From the NCBI GenBank assembly GCA_016202545.1, contig JACQON010000002.1:1-64000 (forward strand): a stretch of 64,000 nucleotides of DNA, in the 5' to 3' direction. The notes beneath the pieces are model-generated. The model was not told the origin of the DNA. It saw nothing but the letters and a program-made list of their open reading frames with translations, and searched no databases. Each line of letters opens with the position of its first letter. Positions within the stretch are counted from its first letter, which is position 1. The position numbers and the translations under genes are program-made. The stretch is from Chloroflexota bacterium. Lineage in GTDB: Bacteria; Chloroflexota; Dehalococcoidia; Dehalococcoidales; JACQON01. Of this stretch, positions 9,129-19,179 are shown piece after piece.

Positions 9129-10394
9129 ATGAAAGTGCCAAGATGTAAGGGTAGTCGCGACCTCTCGCCCGGTGAGATGGTCAAGTTCCGCCTGATTGAG
9201 AAGGCGTTTAGAGACTGCTGTCTCAAATGGGGATACGGAGAGGTCAGGACGCCAACCCTTGAATACCTCCACCTGTTCACCTCAACCGGAACGCTCACGC
9301 CCAGCCTGCTGAGCAAGGTGTATTCCTTCCTGGACTGGGACGGCTGGAGCGGGGAAAGGGTGGTATTGAGGCCGGATGGCACCATTCCGGTCGCCCGGCT
9401 TTACATTGACAGCATGGAGAAAGAAGGGCTGGCCAAGCTCTTCTATGTCACCAATATCTTCATCTTCGATGAGACGGGAAAGAAGTCCCGCGAAAGATGG
9501 CAGTGCGGAGTTGAGCTTATCGGGGCCGGCTCGCCCCTGGCTGATGCCGAGCTAATATCGCTGGCGCTGGAGATTTTGCACAAGCTCGGCCTGAAGGACA
9601 CAAAGCTGAGGCTATCACACGCCGGCCTGGTCAGAGCAATGCTGGCAAAGCTCGGGCTCAGCCATGACGAACAGACGAAGGTATTTGACCAGGTCATTGA
9701 TGGAGATATACAGGCGCTGGCCGGGCTGAAACCCCGCAATCCTGAGCTGGCAAAGGCTTTATCACTGCTGCTTGACTTGAGAGGCAAGTCATCCGGATTT
9801 TTGAAGAATTTGAAGGCACTGTTTCAGCACAACCTCCCCGAGCTTGAAACGCCCATTGACAACTTCATAAATGTCGCTGAACTCCTCCAGGCCCTGGGCC
9901 AAGATTACCGGATTGATATCGCCTCAGGGAGAGGCTTTGAATACTATACCGGAGTGAACTATCATTTACTCTGCGGTGAGCAGAACGTAGGCGCCGGCGG
10001 CAGGTATGATGACCTTGTCCCCCTGATGGGCGGCGAGGGCATCCCCGCCTCGGGCTTTGCCCTTTACCTTGACCCCTTGATGGATATGGTAAAGCCGGAA
10101 ACCTTCGCCGAGCCTGCAGCGACCAGGGTACAGGTCAGAGTTGAGCCTGGAGATACTGAGACAGCGAAACGGGGTTTTGTTCTGGCCAGCCGACTCCGCG
10201 AGGCCGGATACATAGCTGAGTTAGAGCTTGGTGCTCAGAAACAGGCTGATTTTAACTGGAGCCTTGAGGTCAAAGGCAAGGCACCGCACTTCATCTTGAC
10301 CAACAAAGTCGGACAGAGAAGATTTGAGGCCGGGACCGCTGAGGAAGTCCTGGCATTGCTGAGGAAGAATGTCAATAAGGATAGCGTTGCCTAA
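9129..10394 (+). CDS. hisZ: ATP phosphoribosyltransferase regulatory subunit HisZ (HisRS-like)
   Basis: HisRS-like fold (GSRDLSPGEMVKFRLIEKAFRDCCLKWGYGEVRTPTLE...GRGFEYYTGVNYHLL...GGRYDDLV) without anticodon-binding domain; directly upstream of hisG. Confidence 0.85.
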   Translation: MKVPRCKGSRDLSPGEMVKFRLIEKAFRDCCLKWGYGEVRTPTLEYLHLFTSTGTLTPSLLSKVYSFLDWDGWSGERVVLRPDGTIPVARLYIDSMEKEGLAKLFYVTNIFIFDETGKKSRERWQCGVELIGAGSPLADAELISLALEILHKLGLKDTKLRLSHAGLVRAMLAKLGLSHDEQTKVFDQVIDGDIQALAGLKPRNPELAKALSLLLDLRGKSSGFLKNLKALFQHNLPELETPIDNFINVAELLQALGQDYRIDIASGRGFEYYTGVNYHLLCGEQNVGAGGRYDDLVPLMGGEGIPASGFALYLDPLMDMVKPETFAEPAATRVQVRVEPGDTETAKRGFVLASRLREAGYIAELELGAQKQADFNWSLEVKGKAPHFILTNKVGQRRFEAGTAEEVLALLRKNVNKDSVA

Positions 10395-11754
10395 AGGACG
10401 CCTTCTAGATGAAACGGCCGCTTTGCTTCACCTGGCAGGCTGGGAGCTAACCGATTACCACCGGGAAGCGCGCTCTTACCACCTTAAGTCCCGAAGGTTC
10501 CCTGCCCTCTGCCTCCGGGTGTTCCATGAAAAGGACATCCCCATTCAGGTGGCGGTGGGAAACTACGACCTGGGGATTTGCGGGCTGGATTGGGTGGAGG
10601 AGCTTCTGGCCAAGTATCCCACCAGCGCCCTGGTCAAGGTACAGGACCTGGGGTACAACATGGGCAGCCTTTACGCAGCCGCCAGCAAGTCGGCGAGGAT
10701 GACCATGGAGGGACTGCGGACCGAGAAGTCGGTCATCCGCCTGGCCAGCGAATATCCATATCTGGCTGAGTCCTTCGCCCTCGGTCTGCGACTGAGGCAG
10801 TTCCGCATCTTCCCGCTGTGGGGAGCGGCTGAGGTCTATCCGCCGGAAAGCGCCGACCTCACGCTGGTCCGGGCCGGAACCGAGGCTGAACTCTCCAGCT
10901 ACGACCTGGCCCCGATAAACAAGGTGCTCGATTTTTCCGCTTTCCTGATAGCCAACCAGACTAGCTGGGAAAAGAAGGACATGGGAGAGGTACTGGACTC
11001 GCTCGGAGATAAGATGCCGGCCAGATTTCCATCTCCGGCAAAGCCAGCGGCGCTCGGCACGCCTGGCGAACAACCCCGCGCTGGAACTGACGAAGACGCG
11101 GTTTGGCTGGCCCTGCCTGACGGACACCAGCAGCCACCCACACTGGAACTGCTGCGAAAGGCCGGCATCCATATTGACGATTATCCCTCGCCGACGGGAA
11201 ACCGCCGTCCGCGGGTCAACCTGCCCGGCACCCTGGTCAAGACGGTCCGGCCACAGGACATGCCGCTACAGGTGGCCAATGGCAACTTTGACCTGGCTAT
11301 CACCGGACGGGACTGGCTCCTGGAGCACCTGTACCAGTTTCCGTCCAGCCCGGCGGCGGAGCTTGCTGACCTCAAGTTTGGCAAGGTGAAAATAGCGGCT
11401 GTAATAAGCAAAGAGCTATCCATGGCTGATGTCCACAGCCTGGCGCCGCTCAGGATAGCTTCAGAATACGTGAATATCGCTGATAAATATGCCAGGGACA
11501 ACCACCTCGGGCCTTACCGTATTATTCCCACCTGGGGCGCCAGCGAGGCCTTTGTCCCTGAAGACGCTGACCTGCTGATTGAGAACGCCCAGACAGGGCG
11601 GACTATAGCCCGGCATAACCTGAAGATAACCGATGTCCTCTTCGAATCGACAGCCTGCCTCATCGGCGCGAAGAGCGGCACGTACCGCCCCGCCAAATCC
11701 AGGCGGATAGAAAATATCGTCAACACACTGCGGGCGGCGGTCGAGGATGCCTGA
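10369..11754 (+). CDS. hisG: ATP phosphoribosyltransferase, two tandem HisG domains in one ORF
   Basis: 461 aa; IALPKGRLLDET...IPIQVAVGNYDLGICGLDW and VWLALPDGHQQPP...MPLQVANGNFDLAITGRDW are two copies of the HisG catalytic domain. Confidence 0.85.
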   Translation: MSIRIALPKGRLLDETAALLHLAGWELTDYHREARSYHLKSRRFPALCLRVFHEKDIPIQVAVGNYDLGICGLDWVEELLAKYPTSALVKVQDLGYNMGSLYAAASKSARMTMEGLRTEKSVIRLASEYPYLAESFALGLRLRQFRIFPLWGAAEVYPPESADLTLVRAGTEAELSSYDLAPINKVLDFSAFLIANQTSWEKKDMGEVLDSLGDKMPARFPSPAKPAALGTPGEQPRAGTDEDAVWLALPDGHQQPPTLELLRKAGIHIDDYPSPTGNRRPRVNLPGTLVKTVRPQDMPLQVANGNFDLAITGRDWLLEHLYQFPSSPAAELADLKFGKVKIAAVISKELSMADVHSLAPLRIASEYVNIADKYARDNHLGPYRIIPTWGASEAFVPEDADLLIENAQTGRTIARHNLKITDVLFESTACLIGAKSGTYRPAKSRRIENIVNTLRAAVEDA

Positions 11755-13057
11755 AGTGAAGATAATCGAGGGCTTCCAGGCGGCAAAGAGGGTATTATCA
11801 AGGCAAGGTCCGGCACAAGCGACGCTTGAAGCTGATGACCAGATTATCAAAAAAGTGGCGCGAATTATAAAAGGGGTGCGTAAGCGGGGAGATGCCTCTC
11901 TCCTGTATTACACTCGGAAGTATGATAGGGTTAGGCTCACCCCGTCTTCACTGGAAGTAACCAAAGAACTGATAAGCAAGGCTTACGATAAGGTAGATTC
12001 CGAACTGGTATCAGCCCTCAAGCTGGCCGCCGCACGCATCCGTTCCTTCCATCTTTCCCAGAAAGACAGCCTCTGGCGCACCGCCAGCGGGCAGGGATGG
12101 CTGGCGCGCCCGCTGTCCCGCGTTGGCCTTTACGTACCTGGCGGCACCGCCAGCTACCCGTCAACGGTGCTGATGACGGCTATCCCGGCTAAGGTTGCCG
12201 GAGTCAAAGAGGTTATCGTGGTCACACCGCCGAGGGAAAACGAGAGGAAAAACGGATATGTATCCCCGGCAACGCTAGTGGCCGCTGATATTGCCGGGGT
12301 CGACCGCGTCTTTTCTATTGGCGGCGCCCAGGCGGTGGCTGCCTTAGCCTATGGCACTAAATCCATTCCGCCTGTAGATAAGATTTGCGGCCCGGGTAAT
12401 ATTTACGTCACTCTGGCGAAGAAGATGGTCTATGGAGTAGTTGGTATTGATGGGATTTTCGGGACAAGCGAGGTATTAATCATCGCCGATGAAACGGCCA
12501 ATCCCAGGTATTGTGCCGCCGACCTCCTCGCCCAGGCTGAGCACGACCCCCTCGCCTCGGCCATCCTGATAACCCCCTCACCGCGGCTGGCCCATGAGGT
12601 CAACCGAGAGGTCGAGCGGCAGCTATCAGTCCTGAAGCGCCAGGCCATCGCCTCGGAATCGCTGGCCAGCAGGGGCAAGATAGCATTGGTCAGCAGCCTG
12701 GAGGAGGCCATAGAGTTGGCCAACCTCTACGCCCCGGAGCACCTCTGCCTGATGATAACAGAGGCCGCTTCCCGCGTTGATGCTGTCACCAATGCCGGCT
12801 GTATATTCATCGGCCAGAACTCAAGCGTGGCCATGGGCGACTACATCGCCGGACCGAGCCATGTCCTGCCCACCGGGGGCACCGCCCGCTTCGGCTCCCC
12901 GCTAAATGTGAGCGATTTCGTCAAGCTCACCAGCCTGGTAGCCATAGACGAAGCCAACTTGAAGGAACTGGGCCCGGCGGCGGCAACCATTGCCAGAGCT
13001 GAGGGGCTTGAGGCACACGCCCTGGCCGTGGAAAAGCGCCTGGAAGCCAGCCGCTAG
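11747..13057 (+). CDS. hisD: histidinol dehydrogenase
   Basis: GLYVPGGTASYPSTVLMTAIPAKVAGV, DKICGPGNIYVTLAKK, AGPSHVLPTGGTARFGSPL. Confidence 0.96.
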   Translation: MPEVKIIEGFQAAKRVLSRQGPAQATLEADDQIIKKVARIIKGVRKRGDASLLYYTRKYDRVRLTPSSLEVTKELISKAYDKVDSELVSALKLAAARIRSFHLSQKDSLWRTASGQGWLARPLSRVGLYVPGGTASYPSTVLMTAIPAKVAGVKEVIVVTPPRENERKNGYVSPATLVAADIAGVDRVFSIGGAQAVAALAYGTKSIPPVDKICGPGNIYVTLAKKMVYGVVGIDGIFGTSEVLIIADETANPRYCAADLLAQAEHDPLASAILITPSPRLAHEVNREVERQLSVLKRQAIASESLASRGKIALVSSLEEAIELANLYAPEHLCLMITEAASRVDAVTNAGCIFIGQNSSVAMGDYIAGPSHVLPTGGTARFGSPLNVSDFVKLTSLVAIDEANLKELGPAAATIARAEGLEAHALAVEKRLEASR

Positions 13058-13173
13058 TCCGCGGACTCAAGGCTGCAGGTATTCGCTGACAGGATTGGTT
13101 GTATCCAGGCTACCGGAGTGATAAAATATACTCAAGAACAGGGAGCCTGCTGCGGTGAAGGGAGGCGAGCACG

Positions 13174-13455
13174 ATGAAAGTAAAGGTAAAGTTCTTCCTG
13201 ACCTTCAAAACTATCTTCGAGCAGACCGAAGCGGAAGTCGAGCTAAAAGACGGGCACAAGGTGAAAGACCTGCTGGAGATTCTATGCGGTTCAAATGAGA
13301 AACGCCAGAAAGCGGTATTCGAACCATCAGGCGCCCTGAGGCCAACGATAAACGTCCTGAGGAACGGCCAGCACATAGATTTCCTGGGCGGGCTACAGGC
13401 AGAGCTTGGGGATGGAGATGCTATCGCCATATTCCCTCCCATGGCTGGCGGCTGA
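13174..13455 (+). CDS. MoaD/ThiS-family ubiquitin-like sulfur carrier protein
   Basis: 93 aa beta-grasp-like protein ending in PPMAGG (C-terminal GG). Confidence 0.8.
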   Translation: MKVKVKFFLTFKTIFEQTEAEVELKDGHKVKDLLEILCGSNEKRQKAVFEPSGALRPTINVLRNGQHIDFLGGLQAELGDGDAIAIFPPMAGG

Positions 13456-13540
13456 GCGCCCGGCCGGGCAATAGGACTCTCCACATGGTGCATCCAAAGC
13501 CCCAGCCACCCGCTTATCGAGGTTTCTGAGAGGTAAAGAC

Positions 13541-14641
13541 ATTTCTGAAAGTGCCGGCATCGAGCGGTTAATCAGGAGTCACCTGGCTTCGCTTGATGGC
13601 TATACCGCCAGCACGCCGCCGGAAGCCCTGGCGAGAAAAACCAGGATTTCCGCGGAGCAGGTCATCAAGCTTGATGCCAATGAGAACCCCTACGGCTGCT
13701 CGCCGAGAGTGAGCCAGGCTTTAGCCGCTCACTCTCATTTCAATATCTACCCCGATTCAGAGCAGACCGAACTGAGGGAACTGCTACAGCAATATACCGG
13801 CGTCGGCGTCGAGCACATCGTCGCCGGCGGCGGCAGCAACCAGCTAATAGACCTGCTGCTCCACCTCTTCGTAGAGCCGGGCGATGAGGTGCTCAACTTT
13901 GTCCCCACCTTTGACATGTTCCGTTTCAGCACCCAGATTAACGGCGGCAAGGTGGTCGAGGTGGTCAGGGATGAAAAGTACGCCATCGACGTGAAGGCGG
14001 CCAAATCAGCCATCAGCAGCCGGACCAAGCTGATATTCCTGGCCAGTCCCAATAGCCCCACCGGGAATATGACTGCGGAGGATGACATACTGGAGATAGC
14101 TGACACCGGCCTGCCTCTGGTGATAGACGAAGCTTACTACGAATTCAGCGGGCAAACGGTGACGCCACTGCTCAAGCGGTATAAAAACCTGATGGTGCTG
14201 CGCACGTTCAGCAAATGGGCCGGGCTGGCCGGATTGCGGGTGGGGTACGGCATCTTCCCGCCCAGAATTGCCGCATACCTGCACCAGATAAAGGTGCCAT
14301 ATAACGTGAATGCGGCCGCCATAGTCGCAGTCAGGGAATCGCTAAGGGATATTGACTATCTGCGGGACAAGGTAAAGCTCATCATTGCCGAAAGGGAGCG
14401 GCTTTTCGGCGAACTACAGAAGCTGAAGTGGTTAAAACCTTTTCCGTCACGAGCGAATTTTATTTTCTGCTCGGTCCTGGGCAAGGCCAGCGAGCTTCAC
14501 CGGCAGTTGCAGGCCAGGGGCATACTGGTCCGGTATTTTGACCGGCCCCTGCTGAGGGACGCCATCCGCATCAGCGTGGGCAAGCCGGAGCACACTGACG
14601 CCCTGCTCAAAGCGCTCCGGGAGATAGAGGCTGCTTATTAG
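13541..14641 (+). CDS. hisC: histidinol-phosphate aminotransferase; probable ATT start upstream of ORF-track start
   Basis: In-frame conserved N-terminus (..LIRSHLASLDGYTAS..KLDANENPYGCSPRV) lies upstream of GTG 13709; GAGAGGT precedes ATT 13541; FSKWAGLAGLRVGYG PLP motif. Confidence 0.85.
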   Translation: MSESAGIERLIRSHLASLDGYTASTPPEALARKTRISAEQVIKLDANENPYGCSPRVSQALAAHSHFNIYPDSEQTELRELLQQYTGVGVEHIVAGGGSNQLIDLLLHLFVEPGDEVLNFVPTFDMFRFSTQINGGKVVEVVRDEKYAIDVKAAKSAISSRTKLIFLASPNSPTGNMTAEDDILEIADTGLPLVIDEAYYEFSGQTVTPLLKRYKNLMVLRTFSKWAGLAGLRVGYGIFPPRIAAYLHQIKVPYNVNAAAIVAVRESLRDIDYLRDKVKLIIAERERLFGELQKLKWLKPFPSRANFIFCSVLGKASELHRQLQARGILVRYFDRPLLRDAIRISVGKPEHTDALLKALREIEAAY

Positions 14642-14756
14642 GCGGGTTTGGAAGGAACGGGCAAGTGAATTTTATAAGGGAGGGTGAAAGCCCTCTCTTA
14701 TCTCTACTGGAACAGGTTAAGAATACCGACAAAGAAAATGTGCTAAAATAGGTGCC

Positions 14757-15347
14757 ATGGGCAACAGAACGGCAATCATCAAGCGGAAGACCAAAGAAAC
14801 GAACATCAGATTGGAGCTTAATCTTGATGGCAGCGGCCGGTCGGAGATAAACACCGGCATCGGCATGTTCGACCATCTGCTGTCGCAGGTAGCTAAACAC
14901 GGCGTGTTTGACATCAAGGTTTCCGCCGGGGGCAACGACCAGCATCACCTGATTGAAGACGTCGCCATCAGCCTGGGCAAGGCGTTGAATGAAGCGCTGG
15001 GAGACAAGCAGGGCATCGTCAGAATGGCCGACGCCTCAGTACCCATGGATGACGCCCTGGCCACAGTAGCCGTGGACATCAGCGGCAGAGGGTACACTTT
15101 CCTGGAGCTACCCTTCGCCGGCAACGACATGGCCGGCTTTCCAGCCGACCTTATCCGCCACTTCCTCGAGTCCTTCGCCATCGAGGGCAGACTCAACCTC
15201 CACGCCAGAGTCCTCTACGGCACCAACGACCATCACAAAGCGGAGGCCCTGTTCAAAGCTCTGGGCAGGGCCCTGGACGTCGCCACCAGGATTGACCAGC
15301 GGATGGGCGGCCAGCTTCCCAGCACCAAGGAATATCTGGAAAGCTAG
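14757..15347 (+). CDS. hisB: imidazoleglycerol-phosphate dehydratase
   Basis: [53 protein letters not shown]. Confidence 0.96.
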   Translation: MGNRTAIIKRKTKETNIRLELNLDGSGRSEINTGIGMFDHLLSQVAKHGVFDIKVSAGGNDQHHLIEDVAISLGKALNEALGDKQGIVRMADASVPMDDALATVAVDISGRGYTFLELPFAGNDMAGFPADLIRHFLESFAIEGRLNLHARVLYGTNDHHKAEALFKALGRALDVATRIDQRMGGQLPSTKEYLES

Positions 15348-15363
15348 AAGGGGACAGGCCGCT

Positions 15364-16284
15364 TTACCCTAGCTTCTTCCCCGTCAGCCTGTGATAGGCC
15401 TCGCGGTATCTCCTGGAGGTAGCCTCAAGCACCTCCGGCGGCAGCATCGGGGCGGGCGGCTCTTTATTCCACCCGGACTCTACCAGCCAGTCGCGCACCG
15501 GCTGCTTATCGTAGCTGGGCTGGGACTGGCCAACCTTGTACTGCCCGGCGTCCCAGAACCGTGATGAGTCCGGCGTCAGCAGTTCGTCAATAAGGATGAG
15601 CCTGCCATCATCCAAGCCAAACTCCATCTTGGTATCAGCGACGATTATGCCCCTGGCCGCAGCATATTTGCGGGCATATCTATAGACGGCCAGGCTTTTC
15701 TCCTTCATCTCCTCGGCCAGGGCTCCACCTACCAGTATCCTCACCCCATCCATATCCAGGGGCTGGTCATGCCCGCTATCAGCTTTGGTGGTGGGGGTGA
15801 ACAGCGGCTGTGGCAGCTCCTGGCTTTCCCATAACCCTCTGGCTAAAGGTATGCCGCAGGTGGTCCCGGACTGCTGATACTCCACCCAGGCCGACCCGGA
15901 AAGATAGCCCCGAACCACACACTCGATGGGGAGGCGCTCTACCCGCTTGACCACCATAGACCGACCGGACAGGTAAGCAGGATAAGCAAAGCGGCTTGCG
16001 GTGGGAAGGTAGGCATCAAGTCGGCCGACGTCGTCAACGGCTTCTACCAGGTGATTGGGCACCAGGTCCCGGGTGCGCTGGAACCAGAAGACAGCAAGCT
16101 GGTTAAGCACCCGGCCCTTATCGGAAATCCCGCAGGGAAGGACTACATCGAAGGCTGAGATGCGGTCGGTAGCCACAATGAGCAGGAGGTCTTCTCCCAG
16201 CTCATAAGTGTCCCGCACCTTGCCCCGAATGAATAACGGCAGCAGCAGGTCTGTCGTCAACAACACCGATGTGCTGCCAGTCAT
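15364..16284 (-). CDS. purC: phosphoribosylaminoimidazole-succinocarboxamide synthase
   Basis: IRGKVRDTYELGEDLLLIVATDRISAFDVVLP. Confidence 0.95.
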   Translation of the reverse strand: MTGSTSVLLTTDLLLPLFIRGKVRDTYELGEDLLLIVATDRISAFDVVLPCGISDKGRVLNQLAVFWFQRTRDLVPNHLVEAVDDVGRLDAYLPTASRFAYPAYLSGRSMVVKRVERLPIECVVRGYLSGSAWVEYQQSGTTCGIPLARGLWESQELPQPLFTPTTKADSGHDQPLDMDGVRILVGGALAEEMKEKSLAVYRYARKYAAARGIIVADTKMEFGLDDGRLILIDELLTPDSSRFWDAGQYKVGQSQPSYDKQPVRDWLVESGWNKEPPAPMLPPEVLEATSRRYREAYHRLTGKKLG

Positions 16285-16297
16285 AATGCTGTAAGGG

Positions 16298-17632
16298 CTA
16301 GCCCCGCGGGCCTGGCCAGCTCCCGCCTTTCCACTGCACTTCGGTCAGGCCCAGCCGGGCAAAGATTTCATCCACATAGCGTAGGTAATAGTCGTAGTCA
16401 AAAAGCGGCTCAAGCTCCGCCGGCGGCAGCACGGCGGCCACTTCCGGGTCAGCCTTCAACAGGGAGAGGAGGTTCTTATTCCCTTTCCAGGACCGCATGG
16501 CGTTCCTCTGCACCAACTCGTAGGCGTTTTGCCGGCTCAGCCCCTTCTCAATAAGCGCCAGCATCACCCGCTGCGAGAAAATCAGCCCCCTGGTAAGGCC
16601 CACGTCCTGCTTCATCTTTTTCGGATAGACCTGAAGCCCCTGTATGACCGAGGTGAAGATGGCGAGACAGTAGTCCACCGCCAGGCAGGAATCGGGCAGG
16701 ATGACCCGCTCAGCGGAGGAATGGCTGATGTCCCGCTCGTGCCACAGGGCGATATTCTCCATGGCGGTCACGGCGTAGCCCCTTAGCAGCCGGGCCAGGC
16801 CGCAGATTCGCTCGCAAAGCTCCGGGTTGCGCTTGTGCGGCATGGCCGAGGAGCCGGTCTGACCGGCGTTGAAGGGCTCCTCCACCTCGCGGGTCTCGGT
16901 CCGCTGCAACCCCCGGACCTCGGTAGCGAACTTCTCCAGTGAGCTGGCGATTATTGCCAGAGCGGTCACGAACTGGGCATGGCGGTCACGCTGCAATACC
17001 TGGCTGGATACCGGCGCCGGCTGAAGCTTCAGCTTACGGCAGACCCTCTGCTCGATTTCAGGCGGCACCGTGGCATAGGTGCCCACCACCCCTGAAATCT
17101 TACCCACGGCGATAGCCTTTCTGGCCTCGGCCAGCCTGAGCCGGTTGCGCCTCATCTCCTCCACCCACACTGCCAGCTTCAAGCCGAAGGTGATTGGCTC
17201 GGCATGGACGCCATGGGTACGGCCAATCATCACCGTATACTTGTGCTCCATTGCCCGGTGCGCCAGCGCCGAGATGAGCTCCTCTATGTCCCTGTCCAGC
17301 AGCTCGGCGGCTTCAACCATCTGCAAGCTCAAAGCGGTATCCATCACATCAGAGGAGGTCAGCCCGAGATGAAGGAAGCGCGATTCCTCACCCAGGCTCT
17401 CTGATACCGCGCCCAGGAAGGCGGTCATGTCATGGCGAGTCTCCTTGAGAAGCTCCTCCATCCGCCTGGAGTTACAGCGAGCCAGCTTTATCTTGGACAC
17501 GCTTTCCCGGGGAATGGTGCCTAGCTCAGACCAGGCATCACAGACAGCAATCTCTACTTCAAGCCACTTGTCGAACTTGTTCTGGTCCGACCAGACCCTT
17601 TTCATTGCCGGCCGGGAATAACGCTCGATCAC
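16298..17632 (-). CDS. purB: adenylosuccinate lyase
   Basis: [20 protein letters not shown] signature. Confidence 0.96.
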   Translation of the reverse strand: MIERYSRPAMKRVWSDQNKFDKWLEVEIAVCDAWSELGTIPRESVSKIKLARCNSRRMEELLKETRHDMTAFLGAVSESLGEESRFLHLGLTSSDVMDTALSLQMVEAAELLDRDIEELISALAHRAMEHKYTVMIGRTHGVHAEPITFGLKLAVWVEEMRRNRLRLAEARKAIAVGKISGVVGTYATVPPEIEQRVCRKLKLQPAPVSSQVLQRDRHAQFVTALAIIASSLEKFATEVRGLQRTETREVEEPFNAGQTGSSAMPHKRNPELCERICGLARLLRGYAVTAMENIALWHERDISHSSAERVILPDSCLAVDYCLAIFTSVIQGLQVYPKKMKQDVGLTRGLIFSQRVMLALIEKGLSRQNAYELVQRNAMRSWKGNKNLLSLLKADPEVAAVLPPAELEPLFDYDYYLRYVDEIFARLGLTEVQWKGGSWPGPRG

Positions 17633-18093
17633 GGCTCCCTCCCCTGTAGCTCATTGCGGTATCTTTCATACGCCTGGCGAATGCCCTCATATTTCAGGCC
17701 CAGGATTTCGGCAGCCAGATAGGCGGCATTTTTGGCGCCGGCAGTCCCGATGGCGACACCGGCCACGGGAATGCCCGCCGGCATCTGGACTATGGAATAC
17801 AGGGCATCAACACCGTGAAGCTCGCTGGTGGCCAGGGGCACCCCGATGACCGGCAGGGTGGTCCAGCCGGCCAGGACTCCGGGCAGGTGGGCGGCACCGC
17901 CCGCGGCAGCAATTATGACCTCGATTCCCCGCCCCCGCGCCGATAATCCAAATTGCCGCGCCCTTTCCGGGGTGCGGTGGGCCGATATTACCGAAACCTC
18001 ATAGTCAATGCCCAGGGCCTTCAGGACATCCAGCGCTGGCCTGACTGCCTGTTCATCTGATTTGCTGCCCATTACCACGGCTACCAGTGGCAT
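17629..18093 (-). CDS. purE: 5-(carboxyamino)imidazole ribonucleotide mutase
   Basis: [39 protein letters not shown]. Confidence 0.96.
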   Translation of the reverse strand: MPLVAVVMGSKSDEQAVRPALDVLKALGIDYEVSVISAHRTPERARQFGLSARGRGIEVIIAAAGGAAHLPGVLAGWTTLPVIGVPLATSELHGVDALYSIVQMPAGIPVAGVAIGTAGAKNAAYLAAEILGLKYEGIRQAYERYRNELQGREP

Positions 18094-18135
18094 AACCGAC
18101 TCCCTCTTTCAGCCTCAAGGCTGACCCGGAGCGCC

Positions 18136-19155
18136 TCAGCTATCACCCTGGGCCTTTTTGATTATCTGGTCAAACAGCGCGCCCTGCATCTCATAATACG
18201 GACTATTGGGAGAAACTTCAACCCTCCCCTCAAGGCTGATTCTGGCAGCTTCCCCTATATCACCGCGGCCAACGGCATCTCTGCCTTTGAGCTGGGCGAT
18301 GGCCTGCGCCTGCTCAAAGGTGGCTATGCTGGCCCGAACGCTGGCCGGGCGAGAAATGTCCTCGGTCGCCCGTGTAAGCTGGGATATATGGACTATTTCG
18401 GGAAGCAGCTCATCATCGAGCCGGACGCCCTTGAAGCTCCTGGCGTACCGCTTCAGGATGGCTATCTCCTGCTCCGGAGACGGATAGTCAATCCGCACAC
18501 GCTCGAAGCGGTCGCCCAGCGTCTCCGATATCCGGTCGGCACCGGTGTACTCCTCTGGATTCTGCGTGGCCACGACCACAGTATCAACCCGGATGGTGAC
18601 GTCCAGGCCGGCAATGGTAGTCGTCCTTTCCTCCAGGACCTGGATGAGGGTGTTCTGGGTCCTTTCCGGGACCCGGTTCAGCTCATCTATAAACAGTATC
18701 TTCCGGTGCGCCCTCTGGATTTTGCCGGGGGTAAAGGCACGGACATCATGTATTCCGCACTGCATGGCCACCACGGGGTCGATGTCGCCGAGCAGGTCCT
18801 CCGGCATAAGCTCAGGGGAGCCCTGCACCCGGATAAAACGCTGCTGGCCGGGAATGGTTATCACCTCAAGCTGGCCTTTCCTGCTGAGACAGTCGGGACA
18901 CTGAGGGGACTTCGGGTCGCAATTATATCGGCACCCCGCCGCTACCCGCATCGACTGGAGGTGACCGGCCAGAATCTTGGCCAGCGTTGTCTTGCCCGTG
19001 CCCGGAGGGCCTTCCAGCAGCAGGTGGCGACCTGATATCACCACCGCCAGTATAGCCTCCTTGGTCTCCTCAGAAGCATAGAAGCCATCCAGAGGGTCTA
19101 AGCGTCGCCTCATCTTGGCCAGTATCGACCTGCGCAGCTCTTCGCGTAACTCCAT
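18136..19155 (-). CDS. MoxR-family AAA+ ATPase with four-cysteine insertion
   Basis: GPPGTGKTTLAKILAG, LFIDELNRVPERTQNTLIQVLEERT; CRYNCDPKSPQCPDC insert. Confidence 0.9.
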   Translation of the reverse strand: MELREELRRSILAKMRRRLDPLDGFYASEETKEAILAVVISGRHLLLEGPPGTGKTTLAKILAGHLQSMRVAAGCRYNCDPKSPQCPDCLSRKGQLEVITIPGQQRFIRVQGSPELMPEDLLGDIDPVVAMQCGIHDVRAFTPGKIQRAHRKILFIDELNRVPERTQNTLIQVLEERTTTIAGLDVTIRVDTVVVATQNPEEYTGADRISETLGDRFERVRIDYPSPEQEIAILKRYARSFKGVRLDDELLPEIVHISQLTRATEDISRPASVRASIATFEQAQAIAQLKGRDAVGRGDIGEAARISLEGRVEVSPNSPYYEMQGALFDQIIKKAQGDS

Positions 19156-19179
19156 TCCTTACCTCCACATGCGTATAAA

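Noticed and set aside
10447-11172. 241-aa minus-strand ORF opposite hisG
   Set aside because: Antisense shadow of the HisG coding region.
18388-19035. 215-aa plus-strand ORF opposite the MoxR gene
   Set aside because: Antisense to a strongly conserved AAA+ ATPase; GC-rich codon bias creates open antisense frames.
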